Source: CAWJHE01 sp964614855
Lineage (GTDB): Bacteria; Chloroflexota; Anaerolineae; Anaerolineales; UBA4823
Direction of reading: 5' to 3'
NCBI GenBank assembly: GCA_964614855.1
Contig: CAZTMX010000007.1
Location: 1 to 39,763, forward strand
Length of the DNA: 39,763 nucleotides
The notes beneath the pieces are model-generated. The model was given only the letters and a program-made list of their open reading frames with translations, was not told the origin of the DNA and searched no databases. Below, piece by piece: positions 15,459 to 23,177 of this stretch (positions are counted from its first letter, which is position 1; each line of letters starts with the position of its first letter). The translations under genes were made by a program, and so were the position numbers.

Positions 15459-17144
15459 ATGGTGTTGCTGACACGAGAACAACTTGAAGACCGGTTGGCA
15501 GCTTTACATCAAGCCAGCCTGGAATTGGTGCGAAATCTTTCCCTAGATGTAGTCCTCGAGCGTATCGCCCAGTTGGCCCGTGAGCAGGTAGGGGCGAAAT
15601 ATGCAGCGTTGGGCGTTATCGATGAGAATGGGGATCTGAGCAAGTTCATCCCTGTCGGAATGTCTCAAGAAGCGATCGACCGCATGCCGCACCCGCCTTT
15701 GGGCAGGGGGCTCTTGGGGGTTTTTCGGGATGAAAGACGAACGGTACGGGTAAGTGAGATCAGCCAGGATGCGCGCAGCGTGGGTTTCCCGCAGCATCAC
15801 CCGGAGATGCATTCATTTTTGGGTGTGCCAATCTTGCGCGGCGAGCAGCTTCTTGGGCAAATTTACCTGGCAGACAGGTTAGATGGGTACGAGTTCACCG
15901 CTCAGGATGAATTTGTGTTGGAAACCCTGGCAGCCTATGCTGGGGTTGCCATTACCAATGCCAGGCTGTATGAAGAGTTGGTGCAGCGAGATGAAGAGCT
16001 TTGCCAGCGTAATGAAGACCTGCGCTTGCTGAATGATGTGGCTGCGGCGTTGACCAGTTCCCTGGAAGTCGATGAAATCCTGGATAAGACTTTGAACCTG
16101 GTGATGTCCTACCTGGATGTCGAAGCGGGTGAGATCTTCTTGCGTGAGGAAGATGAACCGGAACTGCACCTGGCTTTGCATCGCGGTTCGTTTACTGAAG
16201 CTTTCTCTCACATGGATCGTTTTCGTGACGGTGTGGGTTTTATCGGTATGGTCGCCGCCACTGGTAAACCGCTGGTCAGCACCAACCTGCGCGACGATAT
16301 GCACTACCTGCGTCCTGAGGTTTTGGAGGCTGGTTTCCGGGGCATTGCCTGCATCCCGTTGCTGGCTGGCGGCAAGGTGGTGGGGGTGATGAGTGCTGCC
16401 ACCCGGCGCGAGCGCCACCTGGACGAACGTGAGCTTCATCTGCTTACCGCTATCGGCACCTGGGCAGGGGTCACCATTGAAAACGCCAGGCTCAGCCGCC
16501 AATCGCGCCGCCTTGCAGTTTTGGAAGAGCGCGAGCGCATCGGGATGGATTTGCACGACGGCATTATCCAATCTATTTACGGTGTCGGGTTGGCGTTGGA
16601 TTATGCGCGCATTGCCTTCTCTGAGGACCCCGAGCTCACGCTGACAAAAATTCAGCAATCCATCGATGCCTTGAATTCAACTATCCGCGATATCCGGGCG
16701 TATATTTTAGATTTACGCCCGCGCCAGTACCACGGTGAAGACCTGAAACAAGGCTTACAGCGCCTGGTAGATGAATTTCAAGCCAACAGTACCACCCGGG
16801 CTATCCTGGTTGGACCGGAAAATGGATTGGTAGATTTTCCTGCTCCCAATGCCACTGCCCTCTTTCACATCTGCCAGGAAGCTCTGGCGAACATTGCCAA
16901 ACACGCCCAGGCGAAAGCAGCCGAAATTCATTTGTGGACTTCGCGCGATCGTGTGTTGTTGGAAGTATCTGATAACGGTCGTGGTTTTGATACCCGCAAG
17001 ATGAGTTTTATGCTGGGTCACGGGCTTTCCAACATGCACGTACGGGCGCGCAAAGTGGGCGGCGATGTGGAAATCACCTCATACCCAGGCACAGGTACGA
17101 CAGTCCTGGCATGGGTGCCCAAGCGCGCTTCTGAAAAGCGCTGA
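15459..17144 (+). CDS. Two-GAF histidine kinase, HisKA_3/NarL type, cytoplasmic
   Basis: A 561-residue sensor kinase without a membrane segment. GAF domain 1 spans about residues 28-170 and GAF domain 2 about 200-345, joined by a short charged coiled segment (ELVQRDEELCQRNEDLRLL). The dimerisation and phosphoacceptor helix has H366 in RERIGMDLHDGIIQS. The ATPase domain has the N-box QEALANIAKHAQAKA and G1 box DNGRGFD, then GHGLSNMHVRARKVGG. It likely senses a small ligand, redox state or haem-bound gas in the cytoplasm; no ligand residue is evident. No response regulator is beside it. The start ATG 15459 has GAGG 8 bases upstream; the stop overlaps the next ATG by one base. Confidence 0.93.
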   Translation: MVLLTREQLEDRLAALHQASLELVRNLSLDVVLERIAQLAREQVGAKYAALGVIDENGDLSKFIPVGMSQEAIDRMPHPPLGRGLLGVFRDERRTVRVSEISQDARSVGFPQHHPEMHSFLGVPILRGEQLLGQIYLADRLDGYEFTAQDEFVLETLAAYAGVAITNARLYEELVQRDEELCQRNEDLRLLNDVAAALTSSLEVDEILDKTLNLVMSYLDVEAGEIFLREEDEPELHLALHRGSFTEAFSHMDRFRDGVGFIGMVAATGKPLVSTNLRDDMHYLRPEVLEAGFRGIACIPLLAGGKVVGVMSAATRRERHLDERELHLLTAIGTWAGVTIENARLSRQSRRLAVLEERERIGMDLHDGIIQSIYGVGLALDYARIAFSEDPELTLTKIQQSIDALNSTIRDIRAYILDLRPRQYHGEDLKQGLQRLVDEFQANSTTRAILVGPENGLVDFPAPNATALFHICQEALANIAKHAQAKAAEIHLWTSRDRVLLEVSDNGRGFDTRKMSFMLGHGLSNMHVRARKVGGDVEITSYPGTGTTVLAWVPKRASEKR

Positions 17145-17947
17145 TGTCCTTGATCACCAGTAGAGCCAATGCGAAAATTAAGCTAGCGCGCTCGCTGCGC
17201 CAGCGCAAGGCGCGCCAGGAGAGCGGTTTGTTCCTGGTGGAAGGCATTCGCCATGTGGGCGAGGCTGTGGATGCCGGGGCGTGTGTGCAGACGATTTACT
17301 TTGCTCCGGATCTTCTTCACAGCGAATATGCCAGCGGCCTGATTGAGGCGCAAAGCCAAAAAGGCGTGGAATGCCTGGCCCTGAGCGCGGAGGCTTTTGC
17401 CTCCCTGGCGGATAAAGAGAACCCGCAGGGCATCCTGGCGATTGTGCGGCAGCCCGCTTATCAATTGAAGGATTTGACCCCACAGGACTACCCCTGGGTT
17501 GTCGCCCTGGTCGACCCACAGGACCCTGGTAACCTGGGGACGATTTTACGCACCATTGATGCGGTTGGCGCCAGCGCTCTGCTGCTGTTAGACAGCCAAC
17601 TGGATGCGTTTCACCCCAGTGCAGTGCGTGCCAGCATGGGCAGCCTTTTCTGGCATCCGATTGTGAGCGCTTCATTTAGTGAATTTTCTGACTGGGCGCG
17701 CAAGCAAGGGTACACCATCTATGGCACTTCTGCGCACGGCAGCCTGGATTACAGGCTGAAAGACAAATATCAAACCCCGCGTGTTCTGCTGTTGGGCAGT
17801 GAGCGCCAGGGTCTGAGCCGGGAGCAGGCAGCCGCATGTGATGTATTGCTCCGCCTGCCGATGCTCGGCAAGTCCACATCGCTCAACCTGGCTGTAGCAG
17901 CAGGGGTGATGCTGTATGCCATGCTGGAGGAGCGGGCAGGTTTATAG
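17144..17947 (+). CDS. TrmH/SpoU family rRNA 2'-O-methyltransferase
   Basis: A 267-residue SPOUT-fold RNA methyltransferase. The N-terminal substrate-binding domain (KIKLARSLRQRKARQESGLFLVEGIRHV) is typical of RlmB/TsnR-like enzymes. The three SpoU motifs are present: DPQDPGNLGTILRT (about 125-138), VLLLGSERQGLS (about 215-226) and LPMLGKSTSLNLAVAAGVMLY (about 235-255), forming the trefoil knot that holds SAM. The target is probably a ribose in 23S rRNA, though the exact nucleotide is not known. Its ATG overlaps the stop of the histidine kinase, so the two are co-translated although no functional link is evident. Confidence 0.94.
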   Translation: MSLITSRANAKIKLARSLRQRKARQESGLFLVEGIRHVGEAVDAGACVQTIYFAPDLLHSEYASGLIEAQSQKGVECLALSAEAFASLADKENPQGILAIVRQPAYQLKDLTPQDYPWVVALVDPQDPGNLGTILRTIDAVGASALLLLDSQLDAFHPSAVRASMGSLFWHPIVSASFSEFSDWARKQGYTIYGTSAHGSLDYRLKDKYQTPRVLLLGSERQGLSREQAAACDVLLRLPMLGKSTSLNLAVAAGVMLYAMLEERAGL

Positions 17948-17975
17948 CTGCCGCAATTCTTCGTTTCCTTACCGG

Positions 17976-18350
17976 TTATTCCACAAAAACCGAGTCATCA
18001 AAATACCAGGCGGGCACACACACAGCCAGAAATGACAGCGTTTGCTCGCTGGTATTTGTTATTTGATGCACCTGCCCCGGGGTGATGTGGACTGCCTGAC
18101 CGGGTTCAAGGGGATAAGCCACCCCATCAATTTTCATGGAAGCGGAACCGGAGAGAATATAGAATGTCTCCTGGCAGCTTTTGTGATAGTGCGGCAGGGA
18201 TGCACCGCCAGGCGTGATTTCGATATGCGCCAGCGAGTGGTTGGCTTCTACTTTTCCAGGGATAGTGCGTCCGATAAGCTCATAAACGGTCTCGCCGTGG
18301 GTTGAGACAGCCGGGTGTTTCACCTGGTCTTTTGATCGGATAACATCCAT
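17976..18350 (-). CDS. Small cupin-domain protein
   Basis: A 124-residue single-domain cupin (Cupin_2). The metal site is complete: H54, H56 and E61 in LPHYHKSCQETFYILSG, and H95 in PGQVHQI. Cupins of this size can be enzymes, sugar-binding or redox sensing; none of these can be chosen from sequence. It lies 29 bases after the formate dehydrogenase gene on the same strand and may be the last gene of that operon. It converges on the rRNA methyltransferase gene without a visible terminator. Confidence 0.85.
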   Translation of the reverse strand: MDVIRSKDQVKHPAVSTHGETVYELIGRTIPGKVEANHSLAHIEITPGGASLPHYHKSCQETFYILSGSASMKIDGVAYPLEPGQAVHITPGQVHQITNTSEQTLSFLAVCVPAWYFDDSVFVE

Positions 18351-18379
18351 TTCTGTGGTCCGTTTCTTTCAGTAAAGAA

Positions 18380-20542
18380 TCAATGCCGGCCGCGCGGCTG
18401 GTGCGCATCTGGTTTTTTAAGATCCAGGTCGCGCGCCGGGAAGACTTGCACCGCGCAGGCTTTGAACTCTGGTATTTTTGCCTGTGGATCTAGGGCATCG
18501 ATGGTGAGCAGGTTGGCAGCGGCTTCGTAGAAATGGAAGGGGATAAATACCACTCCGGCTGTAGTCATCTCGCTGACCTTTGCACGCAAAACCACTGCGC
18601 CGCGGCGGGAGGCCACCCGTACGCTTTGCCCATCGGTGACGCCCAGCAGTTCTGCGTCCACCGGGTTGATTTCAACCAGTGCTTCGGGATACAGAACGTC
18701 CAATTTGGAATGGCGGGTCATGGCACCGCCGTGCCAGTGTTCCAGCACGCGCCCGGTGGTCAGAATATACGGGTATTCATCATCCGTTTCTTCCACTGGC
18801 GGGACAAATTCCAGGGGGTGGAATTTTCCGCGCCCGCGCGGGAAGGTATCTTCAAACAAAAAGGGCATACCGGGGTGGGTTTCGTCCCACACAGGCACCT
18901 GCAGACCGGTACCCTCGATGCGGGGATAGCGGATGCCGGCATATTCGGGCAGCCCGCTGCTGATCTCTGCCATGACCTCCTCGGGAGATTGGTATTCCCA
19001 GCCGGCAGAAACGGGACGCCCCAGGTGTTTTTCGATCCGCTTTGCCAGGTCGCACAGGATTTGCCAGTCGGGCCGGGCTTCGCCGCGCGGCGCCAGGGCC
19101 TGGCGCACCCTTTGGACGCGCCTGTCGGTGTTTGTAAACGTGCCGTCTTTTTCGGCGAAGGAAACTGCGGGCAGGAAGACATCTGCGAAAGCGCCCGATT
19201 CGGTGATAAACAGGTCTTGCGCCACGATAAATTCTAAATCCTGCATGTGCTGGCGCGTCAGGTTCAGGTTGGGTTCGCTCATCATGGGGTTTTCACCCAT
19301 GATGTAAAGCGAGCGAACGCCCCCCGGATGGGCGTGCGCCAGGATTTCTGTGGTTGTCAGACCCAACTTCCGGTTCAGACCGCCGGGTTCTACATGCCAG
19401 ATCTTCTCCCATTGTTCTGCATTACCCGGCGCATCCACCCGCATATAGCCGGGAAAGTGGAAGGGCATGGCGCCCATATCCGAAGTGCCTTGCACGTTAT
19501 TCTGCCCGCGCAGTGGGTTCAGACCGGTGCCTTCCCTGCCGATGTGACCGGTAAGAAATGCCAGGTTGATAAGCGTCAGGGCAGAGGATGTGCCGTGGGC
19601 CAGCTGCGAAATTCCCATACCCCAGTAGATGGCGGCGCGCTGGGCGGTGGCATACATCCGGGCTGCCTGGCGAATTAGATCACGGTCCACGCCAGAAACT
19701 TCTTCGGCAAATTCCGGGGTGAACTTCTCGAGCGAGCGAGCGAATTCTTCGTATCCTTCGGTGCGAGCAGCGATGAACTCCTGGTTTACCAGCCCTTCCT
19801 GGAGGATCACATTGGCCATGGCGCTAAACACAGGCACATTGGTGCCGGGCTTCAGCGGCAGCCAAAGCTCGGCAAAATCGACCAGCTCCAACCGGCGCGG
19901 GTCTACCACGATCATCTTAGCCCCGTATTTCTTCACCGCAGCCTTCATTTGCAGCGAGATAATCGGGTGGTTCTCGGTGGTGTTTGAGCCGGTAACGATA
20001 AAAACATCGTTCTTGATCACTTCTGCTGCTGTGTTGCTCATGGCTGATGAGCCGACGGCCTGCTGCAAGGCGACCACCGAGCCGGCATGGCACAGGCGCG
20101 TGCAGTGGTCCACGTGGTTGGTGCGGAAGAGGGCGCGGTAAAGCTTTTGCAGCAAATAGTTGTCTTCATTGGTGGCTTTGGCGCAGCAGTAAACTGCCAT
20201 TGCCTCGGGACCATCCCGCCGGTAAATTTCTACCAGGCGGCCGGCTGTGTAATCCAGGGCTTCATCCCAGGAAACCTGTCGCCATTCTGCGGGGTCGAAA
20301 GCCTGGCTGCGTGTGCCGGCTTGCTGCGGGATTTTGCGGATTAAGGGGGTGGTGATGCGCTTGGGGTGGTAAATGTAATCGTAACCAAACCGGCCTTTGA
20401 CGCACAGGTTGCCCTGGTTCACCACGCCTTTGAAATCGGATGTGACCTTGTAAATGGTTTCGTCTTTAATATTCAATTGCAGGTTGCAGCCAACACCGCA
20501 GTAGGGACAGGTGGTTGATACGACTCGATTGGGGTTGATCAT
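18380..20542 (-). CDS. fdhA: Formate dehydrogenase, molybdopterin catalytic subunit (Cys type)
   Basis: A 720-residue molybdopterin oxidoreductase of the formate dehydrogenase group, converting formate to CO2 or the reverse. The N-terminal [4Fe-4S] ligands are C12, C15, C19 and C47 (CPYCGVGC, then LCVKGRFG with the relay lysine K49). The metal ligand is C151 followed by H152 in HCTRLCHAGS; the codon is TGC, so this is a cysteine, not a selenocysteine, enzyme. Later bis-MGD segments (GMGISQLAHGTSS, LRGQNNVQGTSDMG, TTGRVLEHWHGGAMTRHS) favour formate dehydrogenase over nitrate reductase. It lacks the N-terminal ferredoxin-like domain of FdsA; that is supplied by the separate gene upstream. GGAGG precedes ATG 20542. 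Confidence 0.92.
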   Translation of the reverse strand: MINPNRVVSTTCPYCGVGCNLQLNIKDETIYKVTSDFKGVVNQGNLCVKGRFGYDYIYHPKRITTPLIRKIPQQAGTRSQAFDPAEWRQVSWDEALDYTAGRLVEIYRRDGPEAMAVYCCAKATNEDNYLLQKLYRALFRTNHVDHCTRLCHAGSVVALQQAVGSSAMSNTAAEVIKNDVFIVTGSNTTENHPIISLQMKAAVKKYGAKMIVVDPRRLELVDFAELWLPLKPGTNVPVFSAMANVILQEGLVNQEFIAARTEGYEEFARSLEKFTPEFAEEVSGVDRDLIRQAARMYATAQRAAIYWGMGISQLAHGTSSALTLINLAFLTGHIGREGTGLNPLRGQNNVQGTSDMGAMPFHFPGYMRVDAPGNAEQWEKIWHVEPGGLNRKLGLTTTEILAHAHPGGVRSLYIMGENPMMSEPNLNLTRQHMQDLEFIVAQDLFITESGAFADVFLPAVSFAEKDGTFTNTDRRVQRVRQALAPRGEARPDWQILCDLAKRIEKHLGRPVSAGWEYQSPEEVMAEISSGLPEYAGIRYPRIEGTGLQVPVWDETHPGMPFLFEDTFPRGRGKFHPLEFVPPVEETDDEYPYILTTGRVLEHWHGGAMTRHSKLDVLYPEALVEINPVDAELLGVTDGQSVRVASRRGAVVLRAKVSEMTTAGVVFIPFHFYEAAANLLTIDALDPQAKIPEFKACAVQVFPARDLDLKKPDAHQPRGRH

Positions 20543-20554
20543 TGGACCCTCCGT

Positions 20555-21256
20555 TTATTCCCTGCGGCGCTTGCGGCGCTCGCTTTGCGTCATGTTTTCG
20601 GCCGCATCCGGCGCTAAACCTTGCTCCAGAAGCCATTGTCGTCTTGGTTTCAAGGCGTTGGTGGGGCAGACGCCGACGCACTGCCCGCAAAAAACGCAGG
20701 TGGTTTCGAGCAGGGGTTTTTCAAAGAAGGTGGAAATCAGCGTGCCGAAGCCCCGCCCCGAGAAGTTGATGGCATAGGTGTACTGGGCGTCATCGGCGCA
20801 CACCTGGACGCAACGCCAGCACAAAACACACTTGTCGTAATCGCGGATGTACATCGGGTTATCATCGACAAGCGGCGGTTGGCGTTTTTCAGCCAGGGGG
20901 AAGCGCTCGCAATCTACCTGGTAGTCTTGCAGCATTTGCTGGATGCCCGGCGCTTCGGAGAGATCAACGGAGGCTGCCAGCATTTCCAGGATGGTGCGCC
21001 GGCTGCGCCGAACTCGCTCGGAATTGGTGTGTACCACCATGTTCTGGCTCACCTGTGTCACGCAGGAGGCTGCCAGCACGCGCATGCCCTCGACTTCCAC
21101 CACGCAGGTGCGGCACAAGCCGTTGGGTTTTGTCGCCTCGTGCACACAAATGGTAGGGATCTCGATGCCTTCCGCCCTGGCTGCATCTAAGATGGTAATG
21201 CCCGCTTGCGCCTGGATGGTACGCCCGTCTATGGTCAAGGTGATTGTTTGTGTCAT
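20555..21256 (-). CDS. HoxU/NuoG-N-like iron-sulfur subunit of NAD-linked formate dehydrogenase
   Basis: A 233-residue electron-transfer subunit. The N-terminal [2Fe-2S] ferredoxin has ligands C37, C48, C51 and C65 (TICVHE, GLCRTCVVEVEG, ASCVT). Two [4Fe-4S] sites follow: C143, C146, C149, C153 (DKCVLCWRCVQVC) and C187, C190, C193, C197 (TCVFCGQCVGVC). The additional His-Cys3 cluster found in NuoG and HoxU is not visible: the region around DYQVDCERF has a single cysteine. The protein should pass electrons between the molybdenum subunit and the NuoEF fusion. Its ATG overlaps the NuoEF stop by 4 bases and the catalytic gene follows 12 bases after its stop. A charged tail SERRKRRRE ends the protein. 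Confidence 0.92.
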   Translation of the reverse strand: MTQTITLTIDGRTIQAQAGITILDAARAEGIEIPTICVHEATKPNGLCRTCVVEVEGMRVLAASCVTQVSQNMVVHTNSERVRRSRRTILEMLAASVDLSEAPGIQQMLQDYQVDCERFPLAEKRQPPLVDDNPMYIRDYDKCVLCWRCVQVCADDAQYTYAINFSGRGFGTLISTFFEKPLLETTCVFCGQCVGVCPTNALKPRRQWLLEQGLAPDAAENMTQSERRKRRRE

Positions 21257-23013
21257 GCCGGCCTCCGCTCAGGAGAGGTGTGTTTCTGTTCCGAGGATGC
21301 TTTGAAAAGCCCCGGCCAAAGCTGGATGGCGCTCAAGACCGCTGTGGCGGCGGTTTGCCCCAGCCCACACAGGGAAGCATCGCTCATCGTCCAGCCGACA
21401 TCCTGCAGCCTTTCCATATCGCCAGGCAGGAATGTGCCGTCTGACAGGCGCTGCAAGATTTCGTATTGGCGTTGAGTGCCCATCTGGCAGGGGTAACATT
21501 TGCCGCAAGATTCGTGGGCGAAAAAGCGCGCCAGGGTTTTCAGGAAGTGCTGCAGCGGGATGGTGTCGTCCAGTACCAGCACCACACCCGACCCCAGGGG
21601 CAACCCGGCGGCTTTCAGGTCTTCGAAGGTCATACGCACATCCAGGTTTTCACCAGTGGTGAATGCCCCCGCAGCACCCCCTAAAAGGATGGCCTGCAGT
21701 CTGCGCCCCGGGCGTAAACCGCCAGCCAGGTCGTAGATCAGGTGGTGCAGGGTTGCGCCAAAGGGCACTTCATACAGCCCGGGTTTTTGCACGTCACCGG
21801 AGAGGCAGAAGAGCTTGCTGCCGGGGGATTTTTCCGTGCCGATCTGTCGATATTCACTCGCTCCGTGCTCGACAATATAGGGGATATTACTGAGCGTTTC
21901 GACATTGTTGATCACGGTCGGCTGGCCAAACAACCCGTGTGTGGTAGGGAAGGGGGGTTTGAGGCGTGGGAAGCCGCGCTTGCCTTCGATCGATTCGAAC
22001 AAAGCCGTCTCTTCGCCGCAAATATAAGCGCCGCCGCCCAGGCGAAGCTCCAGATCGAAATCGAAATCCGAGCCCAGGATGTTTTGACCCAGGATGTTCC
22101 CCCTGCGGGCTTCCTCGATGGCGGTAGCAATCACTCGAGCAGCATAGGGATATTCCCCGCGCACATAAATGTACCCCTTGGAAGCGCCGATGGCAACCCC
22201 GGCGATGATTGTGCCTTCCAGGACGAGGTGTGGGTCTTCTTCCAGCAGCACGCGATCTTTAAATGTGCCAGGTTCGGATTCATCCGCATTGCAGATGACG
22301 TATTTGGTGTCGCTTTGTGCATTGGCTGCGCCTTCCCACTTAACCCCGGTGGGGAAAGCTGCACCGCCGCGCCCGACTAAGCCTGACGCCTTGACTTCCT
22401 GGATGATTTCTTGGGGCTGTTTTTTCAGCGCTGCTCGCAAACCGCCGTAGCCGCCCGAAAGCAGGTATTCTTGCAAGGTGGTTGGGCGACCTTTTCCGCA
22501 GTTTGCGGTCAGGAGGTGCAGGTCGCCGCCGATGATCCCGTGCGGACGTTTGCCGATACCGTCAATGAGGTACATCGCCTGGCTCGGGTCTGCCTGGGCG
22601 ATGGCGGTGTCATCCACAAGCATGGAGGGGGCGTGCTCGCACATTCCCAGGCAAGAGGAAGGTTCCAGGGTATATTTGCCGTCTGCAGTGGTGCCACCTA
22701 TTTCCACCCCCAGCTCCTTGCTGATTGCGGCGATCACGCCTTCGCTGTTTGCCATGCAGCATACCGGGTCAGTGCATACCCTTATGATGTGTTTGCCAAC
22801 CGGTTGGCGGTAAAAAAGGCTGAAGAATTCGATCACACCATAAACATCCGCCAGGGGTGTGTTGAGAGACCTGGATATTTCGATTGCAACAGCTTCGGGG
22901 ATGTACCCATAAATGGATTGGGCCAGGTGCAAAGCTGGGAGCAGGGCGGAGCGATCCTGGCTGGAAAATTCTGCTAATTGTTTGCGCAAAGGGGAGAGAT
23001 CAATGGCTGCCAT
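21253..23013 (-). CDS. NuoE-NuoF fusion, NADH-binding diaphorase subunit
   Basis: A 586-residue fusion of the two flavin-arm subunits of complex I-like enzymes. The NuoE part carries a [2Fe-2S] site with the C-x4-C and C-x3-C pattern (C80, C85, C121, C125 in VCTDPVC and SSCLGMC). The NuoF part begins near residue 170 and has the FMN/NAD loop GRGGAAFPTGVKWEGA, GEYPYAARV, GGGAYICGEETAL, and the [4Fe-4S] ligands in ESCGKCYPCQMGT and SLCGLGQTA. With its two neighbours it forms a soluble NAD-linked formate dehydrogenase. ATG 23013 is chosen because AGGAGG lies 5 bases upstream; an in-frame start 45 bases earlier (23058) would place the promoter inside the gene. Electron bifurcation with ferredoxin is possible but not shown. 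Confidence 0.93.
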   Translation of the reverse strand: MAAIDLSPLRKQLAEFSSQDRSALLPALHLAQSIYGYIPEAVAIEISRSLNTPLADVYGVIEFFSLFYRQPVGKHIIRVCTDPVCCMANSEGVIAAISKELGVEIGGTTADGKYTLEPSSCLGMCEHAPSMLVDDTAIAQADPSQAMYLIDGIGKRPHGIIGGDLHLLTANCGKGRPTTLQEYLLSGGYGGLRAALKKQPQEIIQEVKASGLVGRGGAAFPTGVKWEGAANAQSDTKYVICNADESEPGTFKDRVLLEEDPHLVLEGTIIAGVAIGASKGYIYVRGEYPYAARVIATAIEEARRGNILGQNILGSDFDFDLELRLGGGAYICGEETALFESIEGKRGFPRLKPPFPTTHGLFGQPTVINNVETLSNIPYIVEHGASEYRQIGTEKSPGSKLFCLSGDVQKPGLYEVPFGATLHHLIYDLAGGLRPGRRLQAILLGGAAGAFTTGENLDVRMTFEDLKAAGLPLGSGVVLVLDDTIPLQHFLKTLARFFAHESCGKCYPCQMGTQRQYEILQRLSDGTFLPGDMERLQDVGWTMSDASLCGLGQTAATAVLSAIQLWPGLFKASSEQKHTSPERRPA

Positions 23014-23029
23014 ATTACCTCCTGGCAGA

Positions 23030-23058
23030 AGTATATTCGGCAACCCGTGTTTTTGCAA
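23030..23058 (-). promoter_or_regulatory. Promoter of the formate dehydrogenase operon
   Basis: Minus-strand TTGCAA (23058-23053), 17-base spacer, TATACT (23035-23030). Transcription would start almost at the AGGAGG ribosome site of the NuoEF gene, giving a very short leader. Confidence 0.65.
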
Positions 23059-23105
23059 CCTTTTCTATATAATTTATCTCTTTAGGGGAAGTGGATTTGC
23101 TGCTC

Positions 23106-23134
23106 TTGACCGCTGCAAGATTGGGCCATAAAAT
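23106..23134 (+). promoter_or_regulatory. Promoter of the secreted nuclease gene
   Basis: TTGACC (23106-23111), 17-base spacer, TAAAAT (23129-23134); each box has five of six consensus bases. It precedes a GGAG ribosome site and ATG 23178. Confidence 0.6.
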
Positions 23135-23177
23135 CAGATGATAGGGTTGGGGTCCTATTAATAAGAGAGGAGCAGGT

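Noticed and set aside
15879..16658. 259-residue frame antisense to the histidine kinase
   Set aside because: It is opposite well-conserved GAF and kinase domains and has no family features.
18380..20542. Possible selenocysteine formate dehydrogenase
   Set aside because: The metal-ligand codon is TGC (Cys151), not TGA.
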